Source: Rhodococcus sp. ARC_M5 (lineage in GTDB: Bacteria > Actinomycetota > Actinomycetes > Mycobacteriales > Mycobacteriaceae). Taken from it: a stretch of DNA of 64,000 nt. This document shows, in pieces, positions 8,221 to 15,761 of this stretch. Location of the stretch: contig NZ_JALGQE010000004.1 of the NCBI RefSeq assembly GCF_022810405.1, positions 338,694 to 402,693 on the forward strand, read 5' to 3'. Every line of letters begins with the position of its first letter. Within the stretch, counting starts at the first letter, position 1. Below the pieces are notes generated by a model. The model had not been told where the DNA came from. It was given only the letters and a program-made list of their open reading frames with translations, and ran no database searches. The position numbers and the translations under genes were made by a program.

Positions 8221-9468
8221 GTGACACAGCCGCTGGCTCGTCGCCTCGGACTGTTCGACGCCGTCGTCATCGGGGTCGGCTCGATGGTCGGGGCAGGGGT
8301 GTTCGCGTCGTTCGCCCCAGCCTCGGCCGTCGCGGGCACGGGCCTGCTCATCGGGCTTGCCGTCGCCGCGGTCGTTGCGTTCTGCAACGCCACCTCGTCG
8401 GCTCAGCTGGCCGCCCAGTATCCGACGTCTGGCGGCACGTACGTCTACGGCCGTGAGCGACTCGGCGAGTGGCCGGGATTTCTGGCCGGGTGGACGTTCG
8501 TCATCGGCAAGACTGCGAGTTCGGCGGCCATGGCGTTGGTGTTCGCGGCCTACGTCGCCCCGGCCGGATACACCGAACTCGTTGCGGTACTTGCTATCAC
8601 AGTGCTGACCACGGTGAACTACTTCGGCATCACCCGCACTGCGACGCTGACGAAGATCTTGGTCGCCGCTGTGCTGACCGTGCTCGCCGTCGGGGTGGTG
8701 CTCGGCGTCACCGGCTCGTCCGAGCCGGTCGATACCGAGCTCGGCTCGTTCATCGAGAACGGGTGGTACGGCATTCTGCAGTCTGCGGGGTTGCTGTTCT
8801 TCGCCTTCGCGGGCTACGCCCGCATTGCCACGCTCGGCGAGGAGGTGACACGGCCGGAGCGGACCATCCCACGCGCCATCGTCTCCGCCCTCGGTATCGC
8901 GCTCGTGGTCTACGCGGTGGTTGCGTTGACACTGCTGTCGGTTCTCGGCCCCGAACTCCTGGCCTCGTCGTCTGCTCCTCTGGTCGATCTCGTCGTCACA
9001 TCGGGGAATTCGTGGGCGTCACCGGTGATGCGCGTCGGCGCCGGCCTGGCTGCGCTGGGAGCGCTGCTCGCGCTGATCGCGGGCATCGGCCGCACCTCAC
9101 TGGCGATGGCTCGCCACCACGACCTGCCGTCGTACCTGGCGGCGGTCCACCCCCGCTACTCGGTTCCGCATCGCGCCGAGATCCTCCTGGCCGTGATCGT
9201 CTGCGTGCTGGTCCTGGTGGTCGATCTACGTGACGCCATCGGCTTCTCGTCGTTCGGGGTGCTGCTCTACTACCTGGTGGCCAATCTCAGCGCGTTCACC
9301 CAGGATGCCGAGCACCGCCGCTACCCACGGGCTCTTCAGGTCCTCGGCAGCATCGGGTGCGTGGTGCTGATCGCCACGTTGCCGGCGTCATCCATCGTCG
9401 TCGGAACAGTCGTGGTCGCGCTCGGGGTCGCGTACCGCGTTCTTCGGGTTCGGCAACTGTTCACTTGA
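8221..9468 (+). CDS. APC-superfamily amino acid permease
   Basis: 415 residues and about twelve membrane helices. The first helix contains the APC motif GVGSMVGAGVF, with unwound-helix glycines that bind the substrate amino group. The helix 3 region P-T-S-G-G-T-Y-V-Y-G is also typical. It imports an amino acid or amine with protons; the specific substrate is not evident. I chose GTG at 8221 because the family motif then lies at residue ~18 and TACAGT (8208-8213) ends seven bases earlier, fitting a leaderless start. An open frame upstream runs into nhaA and is spurious. Its TGA lies within the -35 of the ars promoter. Confidence 0.87.
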   Translation: MTQPLARRLGLFDAVVIGVGSMVGAGVFASFAPASAVAGTGLLIGLAVAAVVAFCNATSSAQLAAQYPTSGGTYVYGRERLGEWPGFLAGWTFVIGKTASSAAMALVFAAYVAPAGYTELVAVLAITVLTTVNYFGITRTATLTKILVAAVLTVLAVGVVLGVTGSSEPVDTELGSFIENGWYGILQSAGLLFFAFAGYARIATLGEEVTRPERTIPRAIVSALGIALVVYAVVALTLLSVLGPELLASSSAPLVDLVVTSGNSWASPVMRVGAGLAALGALLALIAGIGRTSLAMARHHDLPSYLAAVHPRYSVPHRAEILLAVIVCVLVLVVDLRDAIGFSSFGVLLYYLVANLSAFTQDAEHRRYPRALQVLGSIGCVVLIATLPASSIVVGTVVVALGVAYRVLRVRQLFT

Positions 9469-9509
9469 CGCCTGATTCGATGAGCGTCAATATAGACGAA
9501 TGTCGAATC
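9465..9509 (+). promoter_or_regulatory. arsR promoter and ArsR operator
   Basis: TTGACG (9465-9470) and CAATAT (9488-9493) are 17 bases apart; the start would fall at 9500, the A of the arsR ATG, implying a leaderless mRNA. Overlying this is an imperfect dyad, GATTCGATGAGCGTC (9474-9488) against 9495-9509, identical at 11 of 15 positions, covering spacer, -10 and start codon. That placement suits autorepression by an ArsR/SmtB protein released by As(III). Confidence 0.65.
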
Positions 9510-9865
9510 AAGACCGGTCATCCGTCGATGGTGACTACTGCTCGCCGCTGATCCGCGAACCCCTGAACGCGGATTGGGCCGGAGATCTAGCCCGCATGTT
9601 CAAAGCTCTGGGAGATCCCGTCCGGCTGCGTCTGCTCAGCCTCGTCGCCAGCCATGCAGGCGGCGAAGCGTGTGTCTGCGACATCTCCCCCGCATTCGAC
9701 CTGTCGCAGCCGACGATCTCCCACCACCTCAAGGTGCTCCGCGAGGCGGGGTTGCTCGACTGCGAACGGCGCGGCACCTGGGTCTACTACTCGGTGGTTC
9801 CCGCTGCCCTGCAGCAACTTTCCGCAGTGCTGAACGCTGCAGAGTCCACGGAGGTCATGGCATGA
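9500..9865 (+). CDS. arsR: ArsR family arsenic-responsive repressor
   Basis: 121 residues with a winged helix of the ArsR/SmtB family: ALGDPVRLRLLSLV, then the metal-site block ACVCDI, then DLSQPTISHHLKVLREAGLL as recognition helix. The Cys-Val-Cys pair in the DNA-binding region matches the As(III)/Sb(III)-sensing sites of ArsR proteins; a third cysteine (DCERRG) follows the recognition helix. It should repress its own operon until trivalent arsenic binds. The last codons overlap the acr3 start as ATGA. An operator-like dyad covers its start codon. Confidence 0.93.
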   Translation: MSNQDRSSVDGDYCSPLIREPLNADWAGDLARMFKALGDPVRLRLLSLVASHAGGEACVCDISPAFDLSQPTISHHLKVLREAGLLDCERRGTWVYYSVVPAALQQLSAVLNAAESTEVMA

Positions 9866-10950
9866 GTACGACGACCGATACTGCCGTAGTAGGCAAGCTC
9901 TCCACTCTCGACCGGTTCCTGCCCGTGTGGATCGGCGTGGCCATGGTCGTGGGTCTACTACTGGGACGCATGATTCCCGGAATGGACGAGGCGCTGTCCA
10001 CCATCTCCGTCGACGGCGTCTCGCTCCCCATCGCCATCGGACTGCTCGTCATGATGTATCCGGTGCTGGCGAAGGTTCGCTACGACCGCCTCGACACCGT
10101 CACCGGAGACAAGCGCCTGCTGATCGGCTCGCTGGTGCTCAACTGGGTCCTCGGTCCGGCCCTGATGTTCGCTCTCGCATGGCTTTTCCTGCCGGACCTC
10201 CCCGAATACCGAACCGGCCTGATCATCGTCGGTCTGGCTCGATGCATCGCGATGGTCATCATCTGGAACGACCTCGCTTGCGGCGACCGGGAAGCCGCCG
10301 CGGTTCTGGTCGCGATCAACTCGGTGTTCCAGGTCTTCATGTTCGCCATCCTCGGATGGTTCTACCTCTCGGTTCTGCCCGGATGGCTCGGACTCGACCA
10401 GACCACCATCGAGGCGTCGCCGTGGCAGATCGCCAAGTCGGTCCTGATCTTCCTCGGCATCCCACTGATAGCGGGATTCGCGTCTCGCTTCTTCGGCGAA
10501 CGCGCCAAGGGCCGCGAGTGGTACGAGGAGAAGTTCATCCCCAGGATCGCCCCGTGGGCCCTCTACGGCCTGCTGTTCACGATCGTCATTCTCTTTGCGC
10601 TGCAGGGTGATCAGATCACGTCACAGCCGTTCGACGTCATTCGGATCGCACTGCCACTACTGGTGTACTTCGCGGTCATGTGGGGCGGCGGTTGCGCCCT
10701 GGGTGCCGCGATGGGTCTGGGCTACGAACGCACCACCACCCTCGCGTTCACGGCCGCAGGCAACAACTTCGAGTTGGCGATCGCCGTCGCCATCGCGACG
10801 TACGGCGCGACATCCGGGCAAGCACTCGCCGGAGTCGTCGGACCACTCATCGAGGTGCCGGTGCTGGTCGGCCTCGTCTATGTCTCCCTCGCGCTGCGTA
10901 AGCGCTTCTCCCCCGTACCACCAGTGACCACAGCGACAAAGGAGTCCTGA
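9862..10950 (+). CDS. acr3: ACR3 family arsenite efflux permease
   Basis: 362 residues and ten predicted membrane helices. It carries the ACR3 signature around GLARCIAMVIIWNDLACGD, whose helix-4 cysteine is essential in characterised members, and a conserved helix 9 region (T-A-A-G-N-N-F-E-L-A-I-A). It expels arsenite using the proton gradient and is unrelated in sequence to the ArsB antiporter. The start overlaps the arsR stop (ATGA) and its TGA overlaps the next ATG (TGATG), so the operon is tightly coupled. Confidence 0.95.
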   Translation: MSTTTDTAVVGKLSTLDRFLPVWIGVAMVVGLLLGRMIPGMDEALSTISVDGVSLPIAIGLLVMMYPVLAKVRYDRLDTVTGDKRLLIGSLVLNWVLGPALMFALAWLFLPDLPEYRTGLIIVGLARCIAMVIIWNDLACGDREAAAVLVAINSVFQVFMFAILGWFYLSVLPGWLGLDQTTIEASPWQIAKSVLIFLGIPLIAGFASRFFGERAKGREWYEEKFIPRIAPWALYGLLFTIVILFALQGDQITSQPFDVIRIALPLLVYFAVMWGGGCALGAAMGLGYERTTTLAFTAAGNNFELAIAVAIATYGATSGQALAGVVGPLIEVPVLVGLVYVSLALRKRFSPVPPVTTATKES

Positions 10951-11624
10951 TGTCCGACAGCATTTCTCCCGCCAGCCATCGCGCTCAGCCCGAGCTACTG
11001 ATGCCCCAGGCCATTCTCTCGCGCACCGCCGAAAGACTGGCTGCGGAATACGAGGGCATCTTCTCCACCCAGACCGTCGAGCGCTACGTCTTCGAGTCCT
11101 ACACCGCGCTGCGTCGAACCTCGAAGATTCACACTCACCTGACCACTCTGGCCGGCAAGTTCGCCGCGGACCGCCTCACTGCCCTGGCCCAAGCACAGGG
11201 TGACGCACCGAAACTCGTGCCCGAGGTGCTGTTCATCTGCGTCCACAACGCCGGACGATCGCAGATGGCCGCGGCCTTGCTCGAGCACCACGCACGGGGA
11301 CTGGTCCACGTCCGATCTGCAGGCTCGGCTCCCACCTACGAGATCAATCCGATCGTCGTGCAGGCGATGGAGGAACAGGGCATCGACCTGGGCAGCGAAT
11401 TCCCCAAGCCACTGACCGACGACGTCGTCGCCGCGGCAGATGTCGTGGTGTCCATGGGATGTGGCGACGCGTGCGCGGTCTATCCGGGCAAGCGCTACCT
11501 GGACTGGCAACTGACCGACCCCGACGGCAAGTCCCTCGACGAAGTGCGTCTCATCCGCGACGATCTCGACGCACGTGTCCGCGAACTGCTCACCGAGCTG
11601 ACCACCACAACCGTACCGGCCTGA
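10950..11624 (+). CDS. arsC: Arsenate reductase with N-terminal three-helix dimerisation domain
   Basis: 224 residues. Residues ~20-85 form an all-helical extension of the three-helix-bundle type found on actinobacterial ArsC proteins. Residues ~92-220 are a low-molecular-weight phosphatase fold with P-loop C97-V-H-N-A-G-R-S and a second redox-type segment MGCGDAC. Proteins of this class form an arsenate-mycothiol adduct that is then reduced with mycoredoxin. Expressed directly behind acr3, it supplies arsenite for efflux. Start and acr3 stop overlap (TGATG). Two further reductase-like genes follow. Confidence 0.9.
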   Translation: MSDSISPASHRAQPELLMPQAILSRTAERLAAEYEGIFSTQTVERYVFESYTALRRTSKIHTHLTTLAGKFAADRLTALAQAQGDAPKLVPEVLFICVHNAGRSQMAAALLEHHARGLVHVRSAGSAPTYEINPIVVQAMEEQGIDLGSEFPKPLTDDVVAAADVVVSMGCGDACAVYPGKRYLDWQLTDPDGKSLDEVRLIRDDLDARVRELLTELTTTTVPA

Positions 11625-11659
11625 GGTATCCGCCTCGCGCTCGAAAGGCAAACGACTCC

Positions 11660-12082
11660 ATGTCCGACACCCCCAGTGTTCTGTTCGTCTGTGTCCACAA
11701 CGCCGGCCGCTCTCAGATGGCCGCCGGATTTCTCACTCATCTTGCCGGCGACACCGTCGAGGTGCGTTCTGCCGGTAGCGCTCCCGCGGACATCATCAAC
11801 TCCGCAGCAGTCGAGGCCATGGCCGAACTCGGTATCGACATCTCGTCGCAGTCCCCGAAGATTCTGACCCCGGAGGCCGTCGAGACGTCCGATGTCGTGA
11901 TCACCATGGGCTGCGGGGACGCGTGCCCGGTGTTCCCCGGAGTGAGCTACCGCGATTGGGCACTGGCCGACCCGGCAGGCAAAGGCGTCGAGGCAGTTCG
12001 TCCGATCCGAGACGAGATCAAGAGTCGAATCGAAGAATTGATCGCCGAACTGGTTCCGGCGAAGCAGAGTTCGGCGTCATGA
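11660..12082 (+). CDS. arsC: Arsenate reductase ArsC (mycothiol type)
   Basis: 140 residues, a single low-molecular-weight phosphatase domain. P-loop C11-V-H-N-A-G-R17-S is intact, as are MGCGDACPVFPG and the general-acid region (DWALADPAGKG). It lacks the helical N-terminal extension of the preceding gene and closely resembles that gene's catalytic half, which suggests a duplication. The ATG has AAAGG 13 bases upstream, a rather long spacing. The stop overlaps the next start as ATGA. Confidence 0.92.
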   Translation: MSDTPSVLFVCVHNAGRSQMAAGFLTHLAGDTVEVRSAGSAPADIINSAAVEAMAELGIDISSQSPKILTPEAVETSDVVITMGCGDACPVFPGVSYRDWALADPAGKGVEAVRPIRDEIKSRIEELIAELVPAKQSSAS

Positions 12083-12495
12083 CGACACCGAGCGTGCTGT
12101 TCGTCTGCGTCAAGAACGGCGGCAAGTCTCAGATGGCGGCCGGTCTGATGCGCAAGACCGTCGGCGATTCGGTGGAGGTGCACTCGGCGGGAACGAAGCC
12201 GAGCGGAACGGTCAATGCCCTATCGGCCGAGGCACTCCTCGAAGTCGGCGTCGACCTCTCCGGTGAACAGCCGAAACCGATCGACCCGGAGCTGTTGTCT
12301 CGCATCGACTACGTGATCACCCTCGGAAGCGAGGCGACGGTCGATCCCATCGACGGTCCGACGTTCGAGAACTGGAATACCGACGAGCCGTCCGAACGTG
12401 GTATCGACGGAATCGAACGGATGCGTCTGGTGCGCGACGACATCGCCGCTCGTGTCGAGGAACTCGCATCCCGACTGCGCGGCACCGACGGTTGA
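12079..12495 (+). CDS. ArsC-like protein with lysine in the P-loop
   Basis: 138 residues and the same fold as the two upstream reductases (V-L-F-V-C-V-x-N-x-G-x-S, H-S-A-G-T-K-P). The P-loop reads C10-V-K-N-G-G-K16-S: the arginine that coordinates the oxyanion in all active phosphatases of this class is a lysine. The downstream MGCGDAC cysteine segment is replaced by LGSEATVDPIDG, so both resolving cysteines are gone. It may be a diverged reductase of the corynebacterial ArsC1' kind or a non-catalytic binder. Overlap with the previous gene (ATGA) places it in the operon. Confidence 0.8.
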   Translation: MTTPSVLFVCVKNGGKSQMAAGLMRKTVGDSVEVHSAGTKPSGTVNALSAEALLEVGVDLSGEQPKPIDPELLSRIDYVITLGSEATVDPIDGPTFENWNTDEPSERGIDGIERMRLVRDDIAARVEELASRLRGTDG

Positions 12496-12500
12496 CTCGC

Positions 12501-13556
12501 ATGACATCGGAGGTGGTGGTGATCGGCGGCGGTCAAGCAGGACTGGCCGCCGGCTACTACCTGCGACGAGCCGGGCTGGACTTCGTCATACTCGACAACC
12601 AGACGCATGCCGGCGGCTCCTGGCAGGACTACTGGCCGTCGCTGCACCTGTTCTCGCCGGCCGAGCATTCACGACTCCCCGGTTGGCCGATGCCTGTGTG
12701 GCCCAACGGGTTTCCTCCGGCTTCGCACGTCGTGGACTACCTGCGGGCATACGAGAAGATGTACGAGTTGCCGGTGCGCAGGCCCGTCGACGTGAAGTCG
12801 GTGCATCGTACGACCGAAGGCTATCGCGTCGATACGGACGGTGACTCGTATTGCGCCACAACGGTCATCAATGCCACCGGGACGTGGTCGCGACCGTTCT
12901 GGCCCAGCTACCCCGGGATGCGGCAGTTCGTGGGATCGCAACTGCATGCTGCCGACTACCGAACACCGGACAAGTTCGTAGGCAAGCGAGTAGGGATTGT
13001 GGGCGGCGGCAACTCGGCCGCGCAGATCCTGGCCGAGATCTCCACCGTCGCCGACACCGCGTGGTTCACCAACCGCGAGCCCAGGTTTCTACCCGACGAT
13101 GTCGACGGCCGAGTGCTGTTCGATGTCGCCAGCGACCGCGCCCGAGCGCTGGCCGCAGGTGACACCGATACCGGCGGGGTCGCAGGCCTGGGAGACATCG
13201 TCATGGTCCCGCCGGTGCGAGACGCGCGCGATCGCGGAGTTCTGCATGCTCGGCCGATGTTCACCGCAATCACAGCCGACGGCGTGACGGACGGGCACAC
13301 GACAGAGACGCTGGATGCGATCGTGTGGTGCACCGGTTTCCGCCCTGCTCTGCGGCATCTGCAACCGTTGCACCTGCACACCGACGGGTCGGGAATCGTG
13401 CTGGACGGCAACCATGTTCGAGACGAGTCGACCCTGCTGTTTCTCGGCTACGGCGACTGGACCGGCCCGGCGTCGGCAACGCTCATCGGTGTCGGCCGCA
13501 CAGCGCGTGCAGCCGTGGACACTGTCATTCGAAGAAGAAAGGTAGATCAGCCATGA
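12501..13556 (+). CDS. arsO: ArsO-type flavin-dependent monooxygenase
   Basis: 351 residues. The first Rossmann motif GGGQAG (FAD) is near residue 9 and the second, GGGNSAAQ (NADPH), near residue 170; there is a C-T-G-F-R-P turn near residue 275. The length and domain order match the ArsO-type flavoproteins found in actinobacterial ars operons. What it oxidises is not established by sequence. I chose ATG at 12501; a TTG at 12492 overlapping the previous stop (TTGA) is possible. Its stop overlaps the next start (ATGA). Confidence 0.78.
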   Translation: MTSEVVVIGGGQAGLAAGYYLRRAGLDFVILDNQTHAGGSWQDYWPSLHLFSPAEHSRLPGWPMPVWPNGFPPASHVVDYLRAYEKMYELPVRRPVDVKSVHRTTEGYRVDTDGDSYCATTVINATGTWSRPFWPSYPGMRQFVGSQLHAADYRTPDKFVGKRVGIVGGGNSAAQILAEISTVADTAWFTNREPRFLPDDVDGRVLFDVASDRARALAAGDTDTGGVAGLGDIVMVPPVRDARDRGVLHARPMFTAITADGVTDGHTTETLDAIVWCTGFRPALRHLQPLHLHTDGSGIVLDGNHVRDESTLLFLGYGDWTGPASATLIGVGRTARAAVDTVIRRRKVDQP

Positions 13557-14887
13557 AGACATACCCCGTAGTGGTGGTCGGCGCAGGGCCCATCGGCCTG
13601 GCCGCCGCGGCGCATCTGACCGAAACCGGTTCCGACGTAGTCGTTCTCGAACGCGGACCGTCGGCCGGATCGGCAGTGTCCGAGTGGAATCACGTTCGGC
13701 TGTTCTCCCCGTGGTCCGAGGTCGTCGACCCCGCTGCTGCCCGACTGCTCGAACCCACCGGTTGGACCGCGCCGGACGGCGACACCTACGCCACCGGACG
13801 CGAATGGGTGGAGCAGTACCTCGCGCCCCTCGCCGCCGTTCTCGGCGATGCCGTCCGAACCGACTCCGAGGTGGTCGGCGTCGCTCGCCACGGACGCGAC
13901 CGCGTGGTCGACGCCGGCCGCGACACCGAACCGCTGTCGGTGCACATCCGCCACTCCGACGGCAGCGAGGAACGCATCCTCGCCCGCGCCGTCGTCGACG
14001 CATCCGGCACCTGGGGATCACCGAATCCACTGGGCAGCGAGGGTCTTCCGGCCATCGGTGAGAAGGTCGCCTCAGATCGGATCGTCTACCGGGTGCCCGA
14101 CCTGACCGATCCGGACGTTCGATCCACCTTCGCAGGCAAGCACATCGTCATCGCCGGCAGCGGTCACTCCGCTCTGACCGCGATCATCACTTTCGCCGAA
14201 CTGGCCGCGGACGAGCCCGGTACGACGCTCACCTGGGCCGTGCGCCGAGGCGTCACCGCGGAGGTCTTCGGCGGCGGCGAAGCCGATGAACTCGCCGCCC
14301 GCGGCGCTCTGGGCCAACGCGCCAAGAAGGCCGTCGACGACGGCTTCCTCACTGTGGTCTCGGGCTTCCGCACCGAAACCGTAGCGGCGGAGGGTGATCG
14401 ACTGTCACTGGTCGGCGACACCGGGACTCGCATCGAGAACGTCGATCGCATCGTCGCACTCACCGGCTTCCGCCCGGAACTGTCCTGGCTGTCGGAAGTT
14501 CGCCTCGACCTCGACCCCACCCTGCAGGCACCGAGATTCGTCGCCGAGTTGGTGGACCCCAACATGCACTCGTGCGGATCGGTGTCCCCGCACGGCGTCG
14601 AGGAACTCACCCAGCCCGAACCGGGCCTGTACCTGGTGGGCATGAAGAGCTACGGCCGTGCACCGACATTCCTGGCGATGACCGGATACGAGCAGGTTCG
14701 CAGCATCGCCGCCGAACTCGCAGGCGATCACGAGGGCGCGCGAAAGGTGGAGCTCACGCTTCCCGACACCGGCGTCTGCGGTGGCGCAGGCCTGTTCGAC
14801 GAGCCCGACGCCCCGTCGACCGGCGGTTGTTGCGGAGCCCCTGCGGCACCGGAGCTGATCACCCTCGGCGCACCGTCGAGCAAGTAG
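13553..14887 (+). CDS. FAD/NAD(P)-dependent oxidoreductase with Cys-rich tail, ars operon
   Basis: 444 residues: FAD motif GAGPIG near residue 10, a second nucleotide motif GSGHSA near residue 203, and the ALTGFRP turn near residue 303. The C-terminal ~40 residues carry C409-G-G and the vicinal pair C426-C427 (GGCCG). Such a tail is not needed for flavin chemistry and could bind As(III) or act as a dithiol. It is coupled to arsO by a four-base overlap and ends the operon. The reaction is unknown; a role in arsenic redox or thiol handling is inferred from position and cysteines only. Confidence 0.75.
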   Translation: MKTYPVVVVGAGPIGLAAAAHLTETGSDVVVLERGPSAGSAVSEWNHVRLFSPWSEVVDPAAARLLEPTGWTAPDGDTYATGREWVEQYLAPLAAVLGDAVRTDSEVVGVARHGRDRVVDAGRDTEPLSVHIRHSDGSEERILARAVVDASGTWGSPNPLGSEGLPAIGEKVASDRIVYRVPDLTDPDVRSTFAGKHIVIAGSGHSALTAIITFAELAADEPGTTLTWAVRRGVTAEVFGGGEADELAARGALGQRAKKAVDDGFLTVVSGFRTETVAAEGDRLSLVGDTGTRIENVDRIVALTGFRPELSWLSEVRLDLDPTLQAPRFVAELVDPNMHSCGSVSPHGVEELTQPEPGLYLVGMKSYGRAPTFLAMTGYEQVRSIAAELAGDHEGARKVELTLPDTGVCGGAGLFDEPDAPSTGGCCGAPAAPELITLGAPSSK

Positions 14888-14895
14888 CGAACAGG

Positions 14896-14971
14896 TGACC
14901 TGAGTGTCCACTATTCCGGTCCAGAAGCGGGATCGCGCCTCCCTGCCAAAATAGTGGACGGTCAGAGCACC
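14896..14971. repeat. Extragenic palindrome, copy A
   Basis: About 76 bp between two convergent stop codons (14887 and 14979). Arms GTCCACTATT (14906-14915) and AATAGTGGAC (14950-14959) are perfect and enclose a C-rich loop of 34 bases. It is clearly homologous to the two copies at 22611-22800, sharing TGACCTGAGTGTCCACTATT, the core GCCTCCC and AATAGTGGAC. It may serve as a bidirectional terminator. Confidence 0.7.
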
Positions 14972-14978
14972 TGCACCG

Positions 14979-15725
14979 TCAGCCGAAGGCCTGGTAGCCC
15001 AGCCACCCGGCGAGACCGAGACCCAGAATCCCGACGCCGATGCGCAACACGATCGGCGAGATCACCTTCACCGTCGGCGGCCCGCACGCGCCGCCGACGA
15101 AACACCCGATCGCCAGGGCAAGCGCGGCCCACCAGTTCACCTGGCCGGAGAACGAAAAGATTATGGCAGCAATGAGATTGGCGATACCGAGGAAGAAGCT
15201 CTTCAGAACGCTTGCGCGCCAGAAGGTATCCGCGGTGCAAATCAACGCCAGCGCTAGAAATATGACGCCTGCTCCGGCACCGAAATAGCCGCCGTAGATC
15301 GCGACGGCGAACAATGCCAGGGGATATAGCGTCGGAAACTGCTTGTCTCCGGACAGCTTTCGAATGCTCGGCTGCAGCAGGAGCGCAATGGCTGCCATCG
15401 CCACCAGGAACGGGACAACCGCCTCGAACGAACCGTCCGGGGTGACGAGCAACAGAACGGCGCCGGTGCTACCGCCCAGCGCGGAATAGATCGCGTACCG
15501 AACCAACTGCTTGCCGTCCTTGGCCAGCTCGGCCGAGGAACTCGCCGTCGCGCCCACACCGGCGGCGACCAACGCGACCGTGTTCGTCACGTTCGCGGAC
15601 ACCGCAGGTAGACCCACCGCCAGCAGAGCCGGATAGGACACCAGCGACGCGAGCCCGGTGACGAACCCGATGAGCCCAGCGAAGAACCCGGCCACCACCA
15701 GAAGTCCGAAATCGAGCACAGTCAC
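14979..15725 (-). CDS. TauE/SafE family anion exporter
   Basis: 248 residues with about eight membrane helices and the family's repeated glycine-rich halves (AGFFAGLIGFVTGLASLV near the start; Y-G-G-Y-F-G-A-G-A-G-V-I-F near residue 143). Members export sulfite, sulfoacetate or similar organosulfur anions. The GTG start has TAGTTT (15732-15737) ending seven bases before it, so it may be leaderless. It lies 36 bases downstream of the degenerate PBP gene on the same strand and converges on the ars operon across a palindromic repeat. The substrate is not evident; arsenic linkage is only positional. Confidence 0.82.
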   Translation of the reverse strand: MTVLDFGLLVVAGFFAGLIGFVTGLASLVSYPALLAVGLPAVSANVTNTVALVAAGVGATASSSAELAKDGKQLVRYAIYSALGGSTGAVLLLVTPDGSFEAVVPFLVAMAAIALLLQPSIRKLSGDKQFPTLYPLALFAVAIYGGYFGAGAGVIFLALALICTADTFWRASVLKSFFLGIANLIAAIIFSFSGQVNWWAALALAIGCFVGGACGPPTVKVISPIVLRIGVGILGLGLAGWLGYQAFG

Positions 15726-15761
15726 CGAACAAAACTACCGTGCCTAACTATCTGGTCCACA

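Noticed and set aside
9574..9861. Upstream extension of acr3 through arsR
   Set aside because: The frame merely stays open; the ATG at 9862 overlaps the arsR stop and matches family length.
14979..15725. TauE-like gene considered as part of the ars operon
   Set aside because: It is on the opposite strand, separated by a palindromic repeat and with its own leaderless-type promoter.
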